Source: Ichthyophthirius multifiliis (lineage: Eukaryota; Ciliophora; Oligohymenophorea; Hymenostomatida). Taken from it: DNA of 32,680 nt. Below the pieces are notes generated by a model that saw only the letters and a list, made by a program, of their open reading frames with translations, was not told the DNA's origin and did not search any database. Both the position numbers and the translations under genes were made by a program. The DNA is taken from contig NW_004087598.1 of the NCBI RefSeq assembly GCF_000220395.1, positions 1 through 32,680 on the forward strand, written 5' to 3'. Below, in pieces: positions 11,483 through 25,600 of this stretch; position 1 is the first letter of the stretch; each line of letters starts with the position of its first letter.

Positions 11483-13278
11483 TTCATATAAGTAGCAAAT
11501 AAATATGATATAATGCAAGTTGGAATTAGTGTATTTAGAAAAAATATATAAAAACCAAATAGTTATATAACATATCCATTTAATGCGTATATAATTTAAA
11601 GATAATTTAAAGGGTTTTCTCCTGAAATATGTTTAGAAGCGGGAGCTATTAAATTTAATGCTTAAAATAATATGGACTTTAATAAATGGATAAAAACAGG
11701 TGTTTAATATTTAAATGTTTAAAAATTAGATGAAATGTTATAAAAATAGGGTGTAGATTAAAATGATGTTTTAGATGCTTTGGGGTTTACTTAGTTTATT
11801 TAAGAAATAATTAAAAGTAAATTACCTATTATAGGTCATAATTGTTTTATGGATATGATTTTTTTATATAAGACTTTTATTAAATAATTACCTTAATTAT
11901 ATTGCGCAGATGAGAATTATTAATAAATAGAAAATTTTAAAAGTGAAGTTAATAAGCTTTTTCCTACTATTTATGATACGAAAAGTATAAGTAATTGTTA
12001 TATTAGATAGCTTATGAGTGAAAATTATAAAGGAAATACTTCTTTATAAAATATTAGAAACTTCTTTCTGGAAAATAAAACAGAATTCTAAAATGTAGAA
12101 GTGAAATTAGCTGAAGGATTTAAAGAATATGATGATTTATGGGAAAATGGATAAAATGTGTGTACGAAATTACATGAGGCTGGATATGATTCATATTTAA
12201 CAGGATGGTGCTTTTTATAGTTAAAAAATTTTTATTTAGAAAAAATGTAAATAAATAGTAGTTAATTTGAAATAATGTTTAAAAATAAAATATTTATAAT
12301 CATAAATAGATATTATGTATGCTTTGATTAAGTAATTGATAGTTCATAATATAATGTAAATACATAAATAAATAAATAATTAAATATATATATATATAAA
12401 TATATAAATATATAAATAAATATATAAAAATGTATATTTATTTATTATAAACTTTTATATTTATTTATATTTTTTTACAAATATTTTTTTATATATAGAC
12501 ATTTTAATTATAAGATGATAATATTTTTATTGTTTTTAAATTTATTAAAAACAGTAATGATGATTTTCTTCGATAAATTTAAGATAAAATACTTAGTATT
12601 TTTTAAGAATATTAGTATTTTAATTTTGTGAAAACTAATTTTGTTAGTTTTGATTATTGCTTAATTGAATTAACTTTGAATTAGGTCAATGAATAACAAG
12701 TTAAAGATTAGTTAAAAGTATAATTTTTTTAAGACATTAAGAGAATTCGGTAAATTAATGATTTGGTTTTGATAAGTGAATAGGATTATTTGAAGGAAAG
12801 ATATAAAAATAATATGCAGTTTTTTTCTTTTTAAAAAGGATATAAAAAATAGTTTAATAATGATTCTAAATAATATAATAATAATAATAGTAGTCTTTAA
12901 GGAAATAATAATGGTTTTAAAGGTAATAATTAAGACAGAAATAATAATAATAATTATAATAACAATAATAATATGATTTAACATAATAATAATAATAATA
13001 GAAATAATTTGAATAATTAATATTAAAGTAAAAATCAAAACTTTAATAATTAATAATAGTTTAATAACTATTAATAATAATTTAATAATCATTAATAAAA
13101 TTATAATAACAATTTTTAATAATTTAATAAAAATTATTAGCACTTAAATAATAATTATTAATAATCATTTAACAATAATTAATAATATAGTAATATTTAA
13201 TAATTTAATAATAATTTAAAATAGAACTAAAATGTTGAGCATAATGATAATAATAATTTTTAGTATATTAGAAAATGA
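11107..13278 (+). CDS. PARN: PARN-type poly(A)-specific 3' exoribonuclease
   Basis: Product is 604 residues in four exons; introns at 11176-11293, 11387-11482 and 12356-12498, all phase 0. DEDDh catalytic residues are present: ITIDFEMTG (Asp30, Glu32), IIGHNCFMDMIF (Asp about 178) and HEAGYDSYLTG (His about 285, Asp about 290), with the His-Asp spacing seen in animal PARN. YPFNAYIIQ and AGAIKF also match the family core. The stretch between the second and third catalytic acids is about 145 residues, against about 260 in human PARN, so the R3H insertion appears to be missing. Residues about 346-450 could form the RNA-binding C-domain. The last 130 or so are an Asn/Gln tract. The enzyme removes poly(A) tails from mRNA and trims non-coding RNA; cap binding is not testable here. 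Function call rests on intact motifs. Confidence 0.92.
12850..13270 (+). repeat. Asn/Gln-rich low-complexity coding tail of PARN gene
   Basis: Imperfect AAT, TAA and AAC triplets encode a tail of Asn runs broken by QQF, NNYQQ and NNHQQ motifs. It is in frame with the PARN exon before it and ends in FQYIRK and TGA. Such tails are prion-like in composition. The opposite strand reads as a long Ile/Leu-rich frame, which I take to be a shadow of this tract. Confidence 0.85.
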
Positions 13279-14310
13279 TATTTATTTTTTAAAAAATAGA
13301 AAAATATTTAATTTTTATTTTTAAATAAAATGCTATTTTTATATAATAAATGAAATATAAAAAATAAATAGAATTTTTTTTTATATATTATATACTAAAA
13401 ATAAAAATAATGTAATTAGTATAGTATAATAATTTTTGTATGTAAACCTTTTTTTAATATTAATTTAAAAAAAAAAATGTTAAAAAATATTTTAGTAATT
13501 AAAATATTTAAAAATAAAATGCATTAGATTAAATATATAAAAGATTAATTTTTATAGAATTTAAATTTATAAAAAATAATTTTAAAATGTATTAATTGAA
13601 TTTGTATAAAAATTAAATTTTAAGATATGAATAAAATAAAAAAAAAAAAAGTAAATTTGTTTATAAAAATAATAAAAATATATGAAAAAAAAAAATTATA
13701 TTAAAAAAAATAAAGATATATTATTTTTAATTTAAATATAAAAAATATAAAAAAAGTAAAAATAATGACATTAAATAAATATGAAATTTTAAAAATTATT
13801 TGGAAAAATAATATGAATTTTAAAAAAATAAAAAAAACAAAAATTAGAAATTATAATATTGTAAAATACATTAAATAATTTTTTTATTATTTATATATAT
13901 ATATATTTATATATATTTATATATTATAATAATAATTTATTAATAAAAAAATTATTTAAACTCTTATAATTATAATTTTTTTTTATTTATTAGCATATTT
14001 TTTAATTATTTCTTATAATGTTTTTTAATTATTTTTAAAAAACTATATATTTTTTTTTTATTATATATTTGAAATATTATATATTGATTAAATTATCTAA
14101 ACATAAAAATATATTTTTTTAATTAAAAATCTATTATTATAATAATTTATAATTAAAATATTTATATTATATATATATTGAATTAATAATTTAATTATTA
14201 TACATATATTTTAAAGAATATTTATTATAATTTATAAGATATATTATTTTATTAAATATTAAATATTTTTTAAATTATTAAAATAATATATAATAATTAT
14301 TTTTTTTTTT
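13279..14310. other. Convergent intergenic region
   Basis: About 1 kb of AT-rich DNA lies between the stop codons of the PARN and importin genes, so it contains two 3' untranslated regions. I found no coding-like frame on either strand and no structural RNA. Long A-runs dominate the left half and mixed TA the right half. Confidence 0.7.
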
Positions 14311-17232
14311 TCATAAATTTAATTTTTTCCTTTTTATTATTTTTCCTTCTTTTTTTTTAAGTATTTTGATTTCTCTACACTAATTATTTGAATTTTAATA
14401 ATATATTTTACCAAAAATAACCATTTTCGCAATTTATATTAAATATGATTAGCTTTAGTTTAAATTTTCGTCTATAAACAAAGCATTTTCTTTCAAAAAA
14501 TTTTAAAAAAATATAAATTCGTTAAAATTAGGTTCAAAAAATGTAATTTCTTTGAAAAATTCCCTTTCTTTTTCCAAAAAAAAACTGTTTTTTTCTACAA
14601 AAAATGCGTCTTTTACATCCAAACAAGAAATTTCTTAAAAATCTTCATTTTTTTCTTCTTCTTCTATTTAATCTTAAATATTATTATTTTTTGGATTTTA
14701 TTTATTTATTTCAGTTAAATTAAAAAGCCTGAAAAGAATTTCTAAAAGTTCTCCAAAAAAAAATTCCCTAAAATTTTTCAATAAACCAATAATACCAAAA
14801 ACTAACATTTTTCTATCAAAAATATTACTATTAGCACATTTTTTATTATTGGTTATTATATTTTGGGCTATTTTTTATAATAAATTAGTCTTTTAAACAA
14901 AATATTAAGGAAAAACATGCACTAGAAGTAATATAAAATAATCATATATGGCAAAAAATGCTCTTGCTTTTTATATAAAACTTCCTCGTATATATATATA
15001 TATAAATCGATGGTTTATTAACATATATAGGGTGTTTTTTCACGAAAATTGTATATAGGGATCATTAAAAAATAGGTGTTTTTAAGAAAAAATTCATAAT
15101 CGAATTTATTTGTTAAATTTTTGTTTAAATTTTGGGTCAGAATATTTAAGAGAAAAATAAAGAAATTTTCGTTTTTTATAAAAAAAAGTGTTTTTTAAAA
15201 AATAAACAAAATTTTTTAAAAGGAACTTTCTTGGATATTTCTTTCGTTTTTTTAGAAAAAAAATCGAAGTTTTCCTTAAAAAACTCCACAATAATCCCCT
15301 CTTTTTCTATAAGTAGTATTTTTTCGGAAATATCTTCAATTTATATAAAAAACTCGTCATATTTTAGCAAAAAAAATATGAAAAAATATTACTTTTAATC
15401 TAAAACTACCATCTCTTCTAACTACTAATCATATAAAATAATTAAAATAAATTCAAAGCATTCTAATATCTTCATATAGAGTTAAAAATCAATTTTATTA
15501 TGTAAATAAGGACTTATATTAACCAAAACTGACTATATATTTTATTAATTAGTGTATAAAAATTGCACGTTTTGTTCAAAAAATTACGTGTTTTATGAAA
15601 AAAAATCTATATATATCCTTTATAGTATAGCTTTTAGAAAAGTAGAGAAGTTTTTTTGAAAATAATCTTAGTTGTTTGCCATAATATGAACAAAAATTTC
15701 AAAAAAACGTAATTTTTTTAAAAGGAAATTTCGTTTAAAAAAAATTCTTAAAAAAAGGAAATTTTTTGATTTTTTTAATTTAAATAATTAATTATTACAT
15801 CTAAAAGATAAAGGCTTTTTTCATATAAATCTCCGTTTTTTTTTTATGTTGAAAATTATACCAAAAATAATATTTTTTCCAAAAATTCCTCGTTTTAAAA
15901 AAAATATTAGTTTTTTTCAAAAAAATATAGCATTCTATATACCAAAAGTTCATCATTTTATATATTTAAGAGTCTTTTTTCGATAAATAAATATACAGGA
16001 TTTATTAAATCTTCTCTTTAAAAAATAAAGTCCTATAAAACAGTAAATATAAGGAGTTTTTATGAATTTTAAATACTATTTTCGTCTTCTTTTAGTAGTA
16101 ATTCCATTATATTTTTCAATGCACCGTCTATATTTTCACAAAAAATCCTAATTAAGGCTAATAGAGAGATTTATATGTCATTATGTTCATGTATATTAGA
16201 TATTTATTTCTCTAAAGCTGGATAATAATGTATTTTTCCTATATTTTTTTATAATAGTGGAAGTATATAGGATTGTAGAAATTATAAATATATATTAGAA
16301 AAAAAAGAGTAGAAATGTTATATTTAAATGGAATAACTTAAAATTTAAAAGAAGGTTTAAAACATATTTTCTTAGTTTAAATTTTAAAGGTAAAAATTTA
16401 TTGAAAAATCTAGAAAATCAAAGAAATTTGAGTTTTTTTAAAAAAATTGGTCTTTTTAGAAAAAATCATGTTTTTTTTCCAAATCTAAGTATTTTTTTAG
16501 CATTTAATTTAAGATTTTTTAGTGTTTTTGGAAGATCTCATTTTATTTATCCGATTTTTAGAGTATATTTTTTTATATTTATAAAAAAAGAAAGTCATTT
16601 AAGTAAAATAAATCGTCTGTAAAATTTTTTTAGTTTAAAATATTTTTTTGGATTTCTAAAATTTCCAAAAGTATCCTTTTTTTAGAAAAATCACTATAAA
16701 TATACAGTTTTTTCAAAATAAAATGCATAAAAATATTCCTTTCTTATTCTTACTAAAAATTATGGATTTTTATTATAGTTTTTATCATTTTTAAGTATAA
16801 TTGAGGCAATTACTCTATATTTTCACATGTTCTCAAATATACTTAATATAATTAAGATATAGGATGTCCACAAATACTCCAAGCGTCAAAAATATAAGAT
16901 AAATTAGCCAAAAAAGTATCTTTTTAATTAATATCGATGTCTGTTTGTGTTATAATAAATAAAAAAGCATCATATAATTAAAATAAAGGATCTTAATTTT
17001 AAAAAATGTATTCTTCGGGTAGTTTTCGGAGTAATAATTGCGCATAAACTAATAGCATTTAAATTATTTTTGGATTTTTTTAATATTTGACAATTTTATC
17101 GAATATATGAATTGTGTGACCTATGATGTTTTGTTAGCGAAGTTTTATTAAATGATTTTCAGCTTAGAGTCTTTCGGGATTTTCGGTAAAAGCAATTTAT
17201 ATTAATTATGTGATACTAGTATTTTCATACAT
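14311..17232 (-). CDS. Importin-7/8-like karyopherin-beta
   Basis: About 955 residues. The N-terminus resembles an importin-beta N-domain (ENPERLQAENHLIKLRQQN). The most telling match is NIFDRKMLVFGIIGLLKNF, equivalent to the LHDRKMCVLGLCALI block of animal importin-7/8, and it is followed as in that family by an acidic loop (DQIEEEEKNED) and a short C-domain. The body is a series of amphipathic helices, rich in Phe, Leu, Lys and Gln, as expected of HEAT repeats. The protein should carry cargo such as ribosomal proteins or histones through nuclear pores in a Ran-dependent way (family knowledge). One intron fits at 14967-15022. The frame also jumps twice by one missing base, beside A/T runs at 15701-15719 and 15247-15263. 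Start ATG is at 17230-17232. Importin-9 or CSE1-like relatives are less likely alternatives. Confidence 0.8.
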
Positions 17233-17291
17233 TTATTAATATATATTATTATTTTTATTTAATAAATTACAAATATATAAAATATATATAA

Positions 17292-17338
<47 letters not shown>

Positions 17339-18330
17339 ATTTTTTTTTATATATTATTATTTAATAAAAAAAAAATTTGGAAGATATTATTTACATTCAC
17401 TATTTTTATTATTTATTATTTGAGAATTTTTTATTTTTTATAATAAAAAAATTTAATAATCATTATATAAATGAATTTATATAATATTTAGTTTTGTTTT
17501 AATTTAAATAAAAAAATGAAAATTAATTTATTTATAAATAATAAAATATTGCTATTAAATTACTTTTTAAAATATAAAAAATTATATTAATTAATAATCT
17601 AAAAATAATGTTTATAAAAAAAATATATAAATAATTAAAAAAAAATTAATATATTATATAAATAAAATATTATAATATGATTTTATATTATATATTATTT
17701 TAAAAATTTATATATATAATAAATTATTATATATCAAAAAATATGTATTAAAAATTAAATAAATATATATAAAAATAAAAAAATAGATATATTAATAATA
17801 AAAGGAAATTAAAAATAATATATATTAAAGACTAATATTATAGATTAATAAATATCTAAAATAATTATTTAAAAAAATAAAAATAAAATATATATATATA
17901 TATAGAAAATAAAATAATAAAATTAAATATATATTATTTACTATATATATTATTATTGTTTTAATAAAATAAATTATATTATATAATAAGCTCAATAATA
18001 TATTATATGAATTTTTTTTTCTATATTTATTATTTCATTTATATTATTTCTTAATAACTTTTTTTAATTTATAAATACAATTATTTTATTTATTTATTTT
18101 TATTTTATATATATTAATTGATTCTATATTTATATATAATTAATAAATTTTAATTTTTTTTTATAATATATTTTTTGTAATAAATAATTTTTTTTTATAT
18201 TTAATATTTAAAATTTTTTCTTTATATAATTAACGTTTTTATATATTTAATGTAATTAAAAAATTTTTAATATTTGAATTTTTTTAAAAATAATTCTTTT
18301 TATATACATAACTAATATAAATAAAAAAAA
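17233..18330. other. Divergent AT-rich intergenic region
   Basis: About 1.1 kb separates the starts of the importin gene (minus) and the giant surface-protein gene (plus). It is nearly pure A and T, with a TA-rich microsatellite at about 17279-17338. Both promoters should lie here, but I see no coding frame or RNA gene and cannot assign a specific element. Confidence 0.65.
17279..17338. repeat. TA-rich microsatellite, intergenic
   Basis: AATATATATA units grade into uninterrupted alternating TA. It lies just upstream of the importin start codon, at 17232, and so within that gene's likely promoter region. Confidence 0.85.
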
Positions 18331-18420
18331 ATGCATAGTTTTTTTTTATTTTACTTTTCTCTATATAACTAAATCTATTTTATAATATATGTGAGTCTCC
18401 TTTAGTTTAATAAGATAATG
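18331..18420 (+). other. Probable signal peptide with frame jump at a T9 run
   Basis: ATG at 18331 reads MHS and then enters a nine-T run (18339-18347). The hydrophobic FILLFSIQLNLF and the Cys-rich module after it lie in a frame one base off. One further T would give an N-terminus with a short head, a hydrophobic core and the first Cys about 20 residues in, as expected of a secreted ciliate protein. No other ATG nearby is in the downstream frame. Confidence 0.6.
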
Positions 18421-19522
18421 AATGTTAATATACATGTGATAAAGGATATGTTTTAAACTATTAAAATGGAATTTGTGAATTACCTAATGATTGTCCTATT
18501 TAGAATTAATATTTTTATTGCGAAGATTAAATAATAATAGGACTGTTTATTTTAAAATGTAAATTATATAGACATATATATATTTTTGTTATTAGAAAAT
18601 AAAATAAAGACAATAGAATTATAACTATATCGATGTCTTTTACTAGTTAGCTTTAACTAATTATTTTATATGATATTACTAATCTTAAAATTTTGAATTA
18701 AAAATAAATATATTTTTAATTATAAAAAGAAAAAGTGAATAAAAATATTAATATTAACTTATATACATATAAAAAAAAAAGCTTAATAATTGTTTTATTT
18801 ACGAAGATGATACCATTTTTTGTTCTTCAAATTTAGGTTAAATCATTTTTATAGATATAGAAAATTTTAATAATTAGGATGAAAGAAATTTTATAATAGA
18901 TTAAAATTAATATTCAAAATAGCAGCAATTAATATGCTAATTATGTTTAATATTTGTTAATAAATAGATTGTTTATATAAATTTAACTAATAATAAATAA
19001 TAAAATGATTTAATTAAAATTAATATAGAAAATAAACAATAATAATTATTATTAATATAAAATAGAGGTAATAAAAAATATAATATTATATATATATATA
19101 ATTTGTATAATTTATTAAAAAAAAAATATTTTTAAAAATAATAAAGATTTACCAAATATATAAAATAAATTAATAAATTGCGATTACACTAAAAATGGAT
19201 TTTATTATATTTATATGTTCGTAAAATATATTTTTATTGAAAAATCATAATCATATGTATTCCCTAATCCAGATAATTCAATTATAATGTAAATACAGCA
19301 ATTGAAAAACAAATATTTAGCAATATATTAACAAAAAAAATAAGCACCATATTAATATCAATTATAGATTTATAAAATAAACATCGACTAAGAAAAAATA
19401 TAATATACAGCAATAATGATATCTTCATTAATATATCCAAATATATATAATATAGTAAAAATTTAAATAATAGATAAAAACAAAGTATAAATATATATAT
19501 ATATATATATATATAATATTCT

Positions 19523-19558
<36 letters not shown>

Positions 19559-21693
19559 TATATATATATATATATAATTATTTTATCTTAAAAATAAGTT
19601 AATAGTATAATTTTTTAATCATTATTTAATATATGAAATAGAAGATGATTTAAATATTAAATAAATAAAGAAATAAGATTTACACGAATCAGAATATTTA
19701 ATTAATAACCCAGACGAAGAAATGCTAAAATTAAAGAAAAACTCAAATAATTTATTAAAAAATCAAATTTAATATTTAAAATATAATTCTATAAAAAAAG
19801 ATTTTGAAATAAATAATGTTTTCGATATTCCTTATGATTTTTATCCTTAAATAATTATAACAGAATAGTTTACATACAAAAAGATTTTTACAATGTAAAA
19901 TAGGATTATAATATAAGAAAATTATATTAATTAAATAGATAATAATTGCCTTGATAATTAAAAGAAAATGCTTTTGTTAAATTATAATAAAGCTACCTAA
20001 AATAGAGGAGTTTTTTAAACTTTTTAAATACAATTTTAGCTGTCGTTGATAATGATTGTAAAATGAATTTATATATTGTTAAAGATAATAGATTTATTAA
20101 TTCTTTTGTTATTTGTCTTGATATATTAAAAAAATTAAATATATAAAATATTCCATAAAGAAAAGAAATATGGCTACTATTATTACTTAATAATTATTAT
20201 TCGATAGTAATATTGGATTAGTTTACATTAAATATAAAATTTTCATAAATTAATATCGAAAATAATATTTCTTTAAATTATTAACTATATACTTTAGATA
20301 TTAAAAATTAAAGATTTATTATTGTTTTGAAATATTAATAGAATATTAGTATAAATTAATTTATATTTTAAGGTATTTAAAAATAATATAAAAGTATTAA
20401 CAAACATTTAATAAAATATAATAAGATAATGGTTATTTTAAAATGTAGAGTGTTTCGATAACTAATACATATAATATACATGTTGCTAGAATAATTCCAT
20501 AACTAAATTTATTTGTATCTTATAATAGTCGTTGTGAGTTTTAAATAATTAAATTTGATGGAACTTATGTAAAAAAAAGAAAATATTAAGATAAATATAT
20601 ATATATATATATGTAAGGTAAGTTAAAAAAAATAGAAAATACTTGTTAATCGAATAGTATAGATTTATATTTTGATAATGATTTCAAATATGTATATTTG
20701 AACGCAAATTAAAGTTTATATAAATTATCAATTTAAAATGGAGATATCATTAAAGAAAATAATCTTTCAGAATTAAAATATAATAATGGATTTGGAATAG
20801 ATAATATGAAATACTATTTGTTTTTTACATAAAATTATAAATAATTATATATAATAAACTGTTAAGATAAAGAAATTGTATATGTATTATATAAATATTA
20901 ATAAAAATTATATTTATTTTATTTAGAATTAAAATTTTTATGATTATTTAAATCTATGTATTTGGTATAACTAAAATGATGTTTTAATAGCTTCTACTAC
21001 ATAGATTATTATTATAAAAATTGATAATTTAAATTAAACAAAAAAATATATTATAGACTTTTAATCTGAATACCCTAATCATTTAAAAATATTAAATAAT
21101 AAATATATACTATTATTTTACTCAAAAAATTTAAAAATTATTAATGTATAAAGTGTGATTATTGCTTAATAATCTTAAGTAAAAATTTACAAAAAATAAA
21201 ATTATAATTATTATTTTTTATAGTTATTATAAAATAATTTTTAAATTTAATCTGCTAATTAATTATAATACTAAAGTTTATATTTGAATTTATTATAAGG
21301 AAAATAATTATTATAAAGCGTAATAAATTACATTAAAATTTAAATTATGTAATTAAATTTAAATACAAATGAATAAATTTATTTATTTTTGGAAAATGTA
21401 TTACTTAAATAAATAGTATTACTTAATGCAAAAGCAATTATCATTATTTAAGAATAAACATAATAAATTATATATAAATTACCTATTAAATAAATAAAAA
21501 TAAAATAAATACAAATTTACTACTAAAAATAAGCTATAAAACTAAATTAATACAACAGAATTTAATATGTATAGGAATTAAATTTATATTATATTTCATA
21601 CTATAACTATTTATTTGTAATTGATTGTAAAACTAACAATATTGTAATTAAAAGAAATAAAATTAAAAAAATAATATATATAAAGATATATAT

Positions 21694-21731
<38 letters not shown>

Positions 21732-22573
21732 TTTTTAAAATTTAGGTTTTTCATATGAATGATGTTATATATTTTTAGTTAGATACTTTAAACTTTTTCA
21801 TTGTTATAATATAATAATAGTTTAATAAAGATATTTTTTTATTTGATTCTTAAGTAATTTTTTTGTTATTTTTTATTATTTTTACTATTTTTTTTTAGAA
21901 TTTTTTATAAATTTGGCATATAAATTAGTCTTCTAATTCTACTAGTAATGGATTTCCTTTATTAGTTGAATTCTATTAAGAATATTTATTATTAATATAA
22001 CATAGTAATACTTATATTAATATATATAATCGAAATAATGGAATGTTTGTATAAAATGTGTAACTAACTTATTAAGTAGACTTCGCATAAATTTATTAAG
22101 ATTTATAAATCATATTTATTTCTTATTAACCTACGTTTGCAAATTAGATTCATTTCTGTGGATATTAATTTTTAGATTTAGTAACTTTATAATTAAGTTA
22201 ATTTTATTAATTGTAAGTTGATTCATTTTAGTTTTTAACAAAATAAATATATGTAAGTTATTGTTTTTTATATATATTATTTTTATATTAAGGTATTCTA
22301 TGATAAAAAAAATAATTTTATAATACTTATCGATTGGCAAAGAGATGTTTTCTGGAAATTTATTATATAAAATATAAAGTAAATCGAATTAATTAAAATT
22401 TATATTGAAATTAAACCTTCATTTTAAGAAAACTCTGTTTCCATTAATTATAAAGAATGTTTACTATTAATAATTACTTAAAGTAATTTTATATAAATAG
22501 TAGATTATTTATAATAAAAAGAATTATCATATTTTGATGTAAATTTAGATTTTATTATTATTTTATTTTTACT

Positions 22574-22609
<36 letters not shown>

Positions 22610-25600
22610 GTTTAAAAAAGAAACTACATAATAATCTATTTATTTCTAAATTATTTGGAATAAAAAAATACTATTTCTATATTATGAAGAAACTATTTTA
22701 GTTTATGATATATATTAATAATAAGTACAATTAAGGTTTAATGAATAAAAAGGGAATATATTAAGCCTTTAAATTAATTAATAAAGGAATACTATGACAT
22801 ATTTAACTAGTAATAATTTTATAATTTAATATAATTTAGAAGAGATAACAAAATAATATGAACTTTTATAATTTCCATATAATTTTTAACCTTTCATTTA
22901 TAAAATTGATGATATTTATTTTATATTAATCGAACCTTTTTAAACTGAAATAAAGTTAATAGATATAGAAAATATGAAAATTAATAGAATAAATTTGACT
23001 TTAAATTCGAATAAATATCTTAAATAAATTAATATATATTTAGTTAAAAATAATGAATTCTTTGCAGAATTTTATGTTGCTTTTAATAATTATTTTGCCC
23101 TTTTATAATTTAATAAATAAAATAATGCTATTAAATTGTTTAAATAATTAGAAGTTTATTCTTTTTATTTAAGTAGTTTTTTAAATATATAATAGAATAT
23201 TATTATTTATAATTAAATTACGAAATCGATTTAAATATATGAAAACTTTGTAATTAAAAATTAATTTTTTATTAGTAATTTTATGGTTTAGATAATTTAA
23301 GTTGGTTAAAGTAATAATTTGGTATGTTTTGATTAATAGAATGAGTTTTATTTTATTTATAATTATAAGTAAATGTTTTAAAAAACAATAGATGATTAGA
23401 TAATAAATATATTTTGTATAAGTGATTATAATATATTGATTTAATCTATTTATAAATTAATATTCGTTTAAATATTAATGGATTATTCATTTATTATTAA
23501 TGAATTATCTATTTAATATTAAATAAATTTAGTTGAAATTAATTATAAATTATTCCTAATATTTGTTATATATTAAAAAGGATATATTAATGTTTATAAT
23601 TTTGAATAAAAATTAATTAATGAATAAATGATTTCTCCTACATTAAATTATTCTAAATTTTATTTTTCTTAAAACCTAATTATGATTTATAGCCTCTAAT
23701 AGATTAATTTTTATAATTTAGATTATTAATTCATTATTTTGTTTAATGATTTTGATAAAGATATATTTTTATATGAAATTGTTTATATTGATTTTGATAT
23801 TTATTTATTTGTTTTTAATAAAGGATATACCATTAATTACATAAACTAATAATTAAAATAAATTAATTAAAGTTCTATATATTATTAAGACAATCCTAAA
23901 ATATTAAAAGTTCATATTACTCGATTAAAAGAAAATTATTTTAAAATAATAATTATAGGAATTGTATATAATAAAGTTTTTGAAAAAGTATTTAACTATA
24001 AAATCTAATAATAAGTACATTAAATATAAAATGAAGAAAGAAACAAATGTTATTTGTAAATATAAGCCTAATAATATTATTATTCTACCGAATATTATCT
24101 AGAAAATCTGATTAATTAAAAAATAAATTAATAATTAACTTTAAGGGACATAGATATTTATTTACAAAAAAATAAAATGTAATTTTATCTAAATATGATT
24201 AGTTTACAGATATAAATAATTTATTAAATATTAAAATCGATTTTGAGTATGTATATTCAGATTTTTTAGTTTAAATTTCTAATTTAGAGTTTGATTCAAA
24301 ATTTACCGAAAATTTAATTATAAAGAATCTTATATTAGATTTAAATTAATATAATTAAATTTTATTTTCGATTGATTAAAAAATAATGTTGAGCTTAAAA
24401 AAATTAGTAATTGAAAATGTATATATTATTTCTAATATAAACAATAAAAATATATAAATTAGTAATATATAATAAGTAATAATTAATAGATTATTTATTG
24501 GTAATATTTAAAGTTCTGATAATAATATAAGATAAAATATAGGATAAAATCAAAAATATAAAATAAACGGAAAATATGCACTATTTTTATTTAATAATAT
24601 TCAAAATGTTATAATTGAAGAACTTGAATTATAAAATATTGAATTAATAGAAAGTGGTATATTTGAATTTAATAATGTAAAGAATATACATATAAGTAAT
24701 TTAAAAATACAATAAATATATACTAATATTGAATAAAATGAATTTGATAAAAATAAAATATTTTCTATTAATAATTGTTAAAATATAGTATTATAATCAT
24801 TATTTATATAAGATATCTAAATTAATTAATTTACTATATTGGATTTTTACTAAGTGGATGAAATATATTTTGAAAGCCTTATAATTTAAAATATTAAAAT
24901 AAAATATATATTAAAGAATATCTAAAACTTATAATAATCTTTTAAATAATAATTATTCTAATAAGTATAAACGAATTCCTTAGATTATAATATAGAAAAT
25001 TAACTTATTAAATATAGGGGATTAATATAAACATAAGACATTAAATACCTATCAATTAATAATGTTTAAATATCTTAAATTAATTTTGATTCTTTAAATT
25101 ATTCTGTATTTAGATATTTTAATATTGATAATATTGATATTTAATATGTAGTTATAATAAATATTTATGATATAACTATTGATAAATAGACTAATAGTAT
25201 AATGTCTAGTTGTGGATTTGATTAAATGAATATCGATAATATTGTATTTAAATAAAATGAAATATAGTTTTTATTCACTTATAAATATACATATAATTTT
25301 AAATATCTTGCTAATGGGATATATGTAGCAATTAAAAAAAGTGTTTTTTATAAAATAATCTAGTTAATAGTATCTTTAGTATATAATCAGATAATTTAAT
25401 ACTAGATGATAATGTATTTAAAAATAATTAATAAAAATCAATATTAAATGGAAGTATTATTAATAGTATAAATGCCTTTTTAATATATATTAACAATTGT
25501 GTTTTTTAAGAAAATATAGGAGAAAACGGCGGGTTATTTTATATAGATAATTGTAAGAATTTACTTATTAATTAATCTTAAATAATTAATAATTAAGCTA

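Noticed and set aside
12712-13143. A 143-codon minus-strand frame, nearly all Ile and Leu
   Set aside because: It is the complement of the Asn/Gln-rich tail of the PARN gene and has no membrane-protein-like residue pattern beyond that repeat.
15106-15291. A minus-strand frame rich in Lys and Phe within the importin gene
   Set aside because: It is an alternative frame of the importin exon; the neighbouring frame has balanced charges and fits between conserved blocks.
16401-16622. A 73-codon plus-strand frame
   Set aside because: It is antisense to the N-terminal half of the importin gene and has no independent support.
14311-17232. Reading the importin gene as a decayed pseudogene
   Set aside because: All frame changes have one sign and sit at A/T runs, no internal TGA interrupts the traced frames, and the conserved blocks are intact. 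The same defect occurs in unrelated neighbouring genes.
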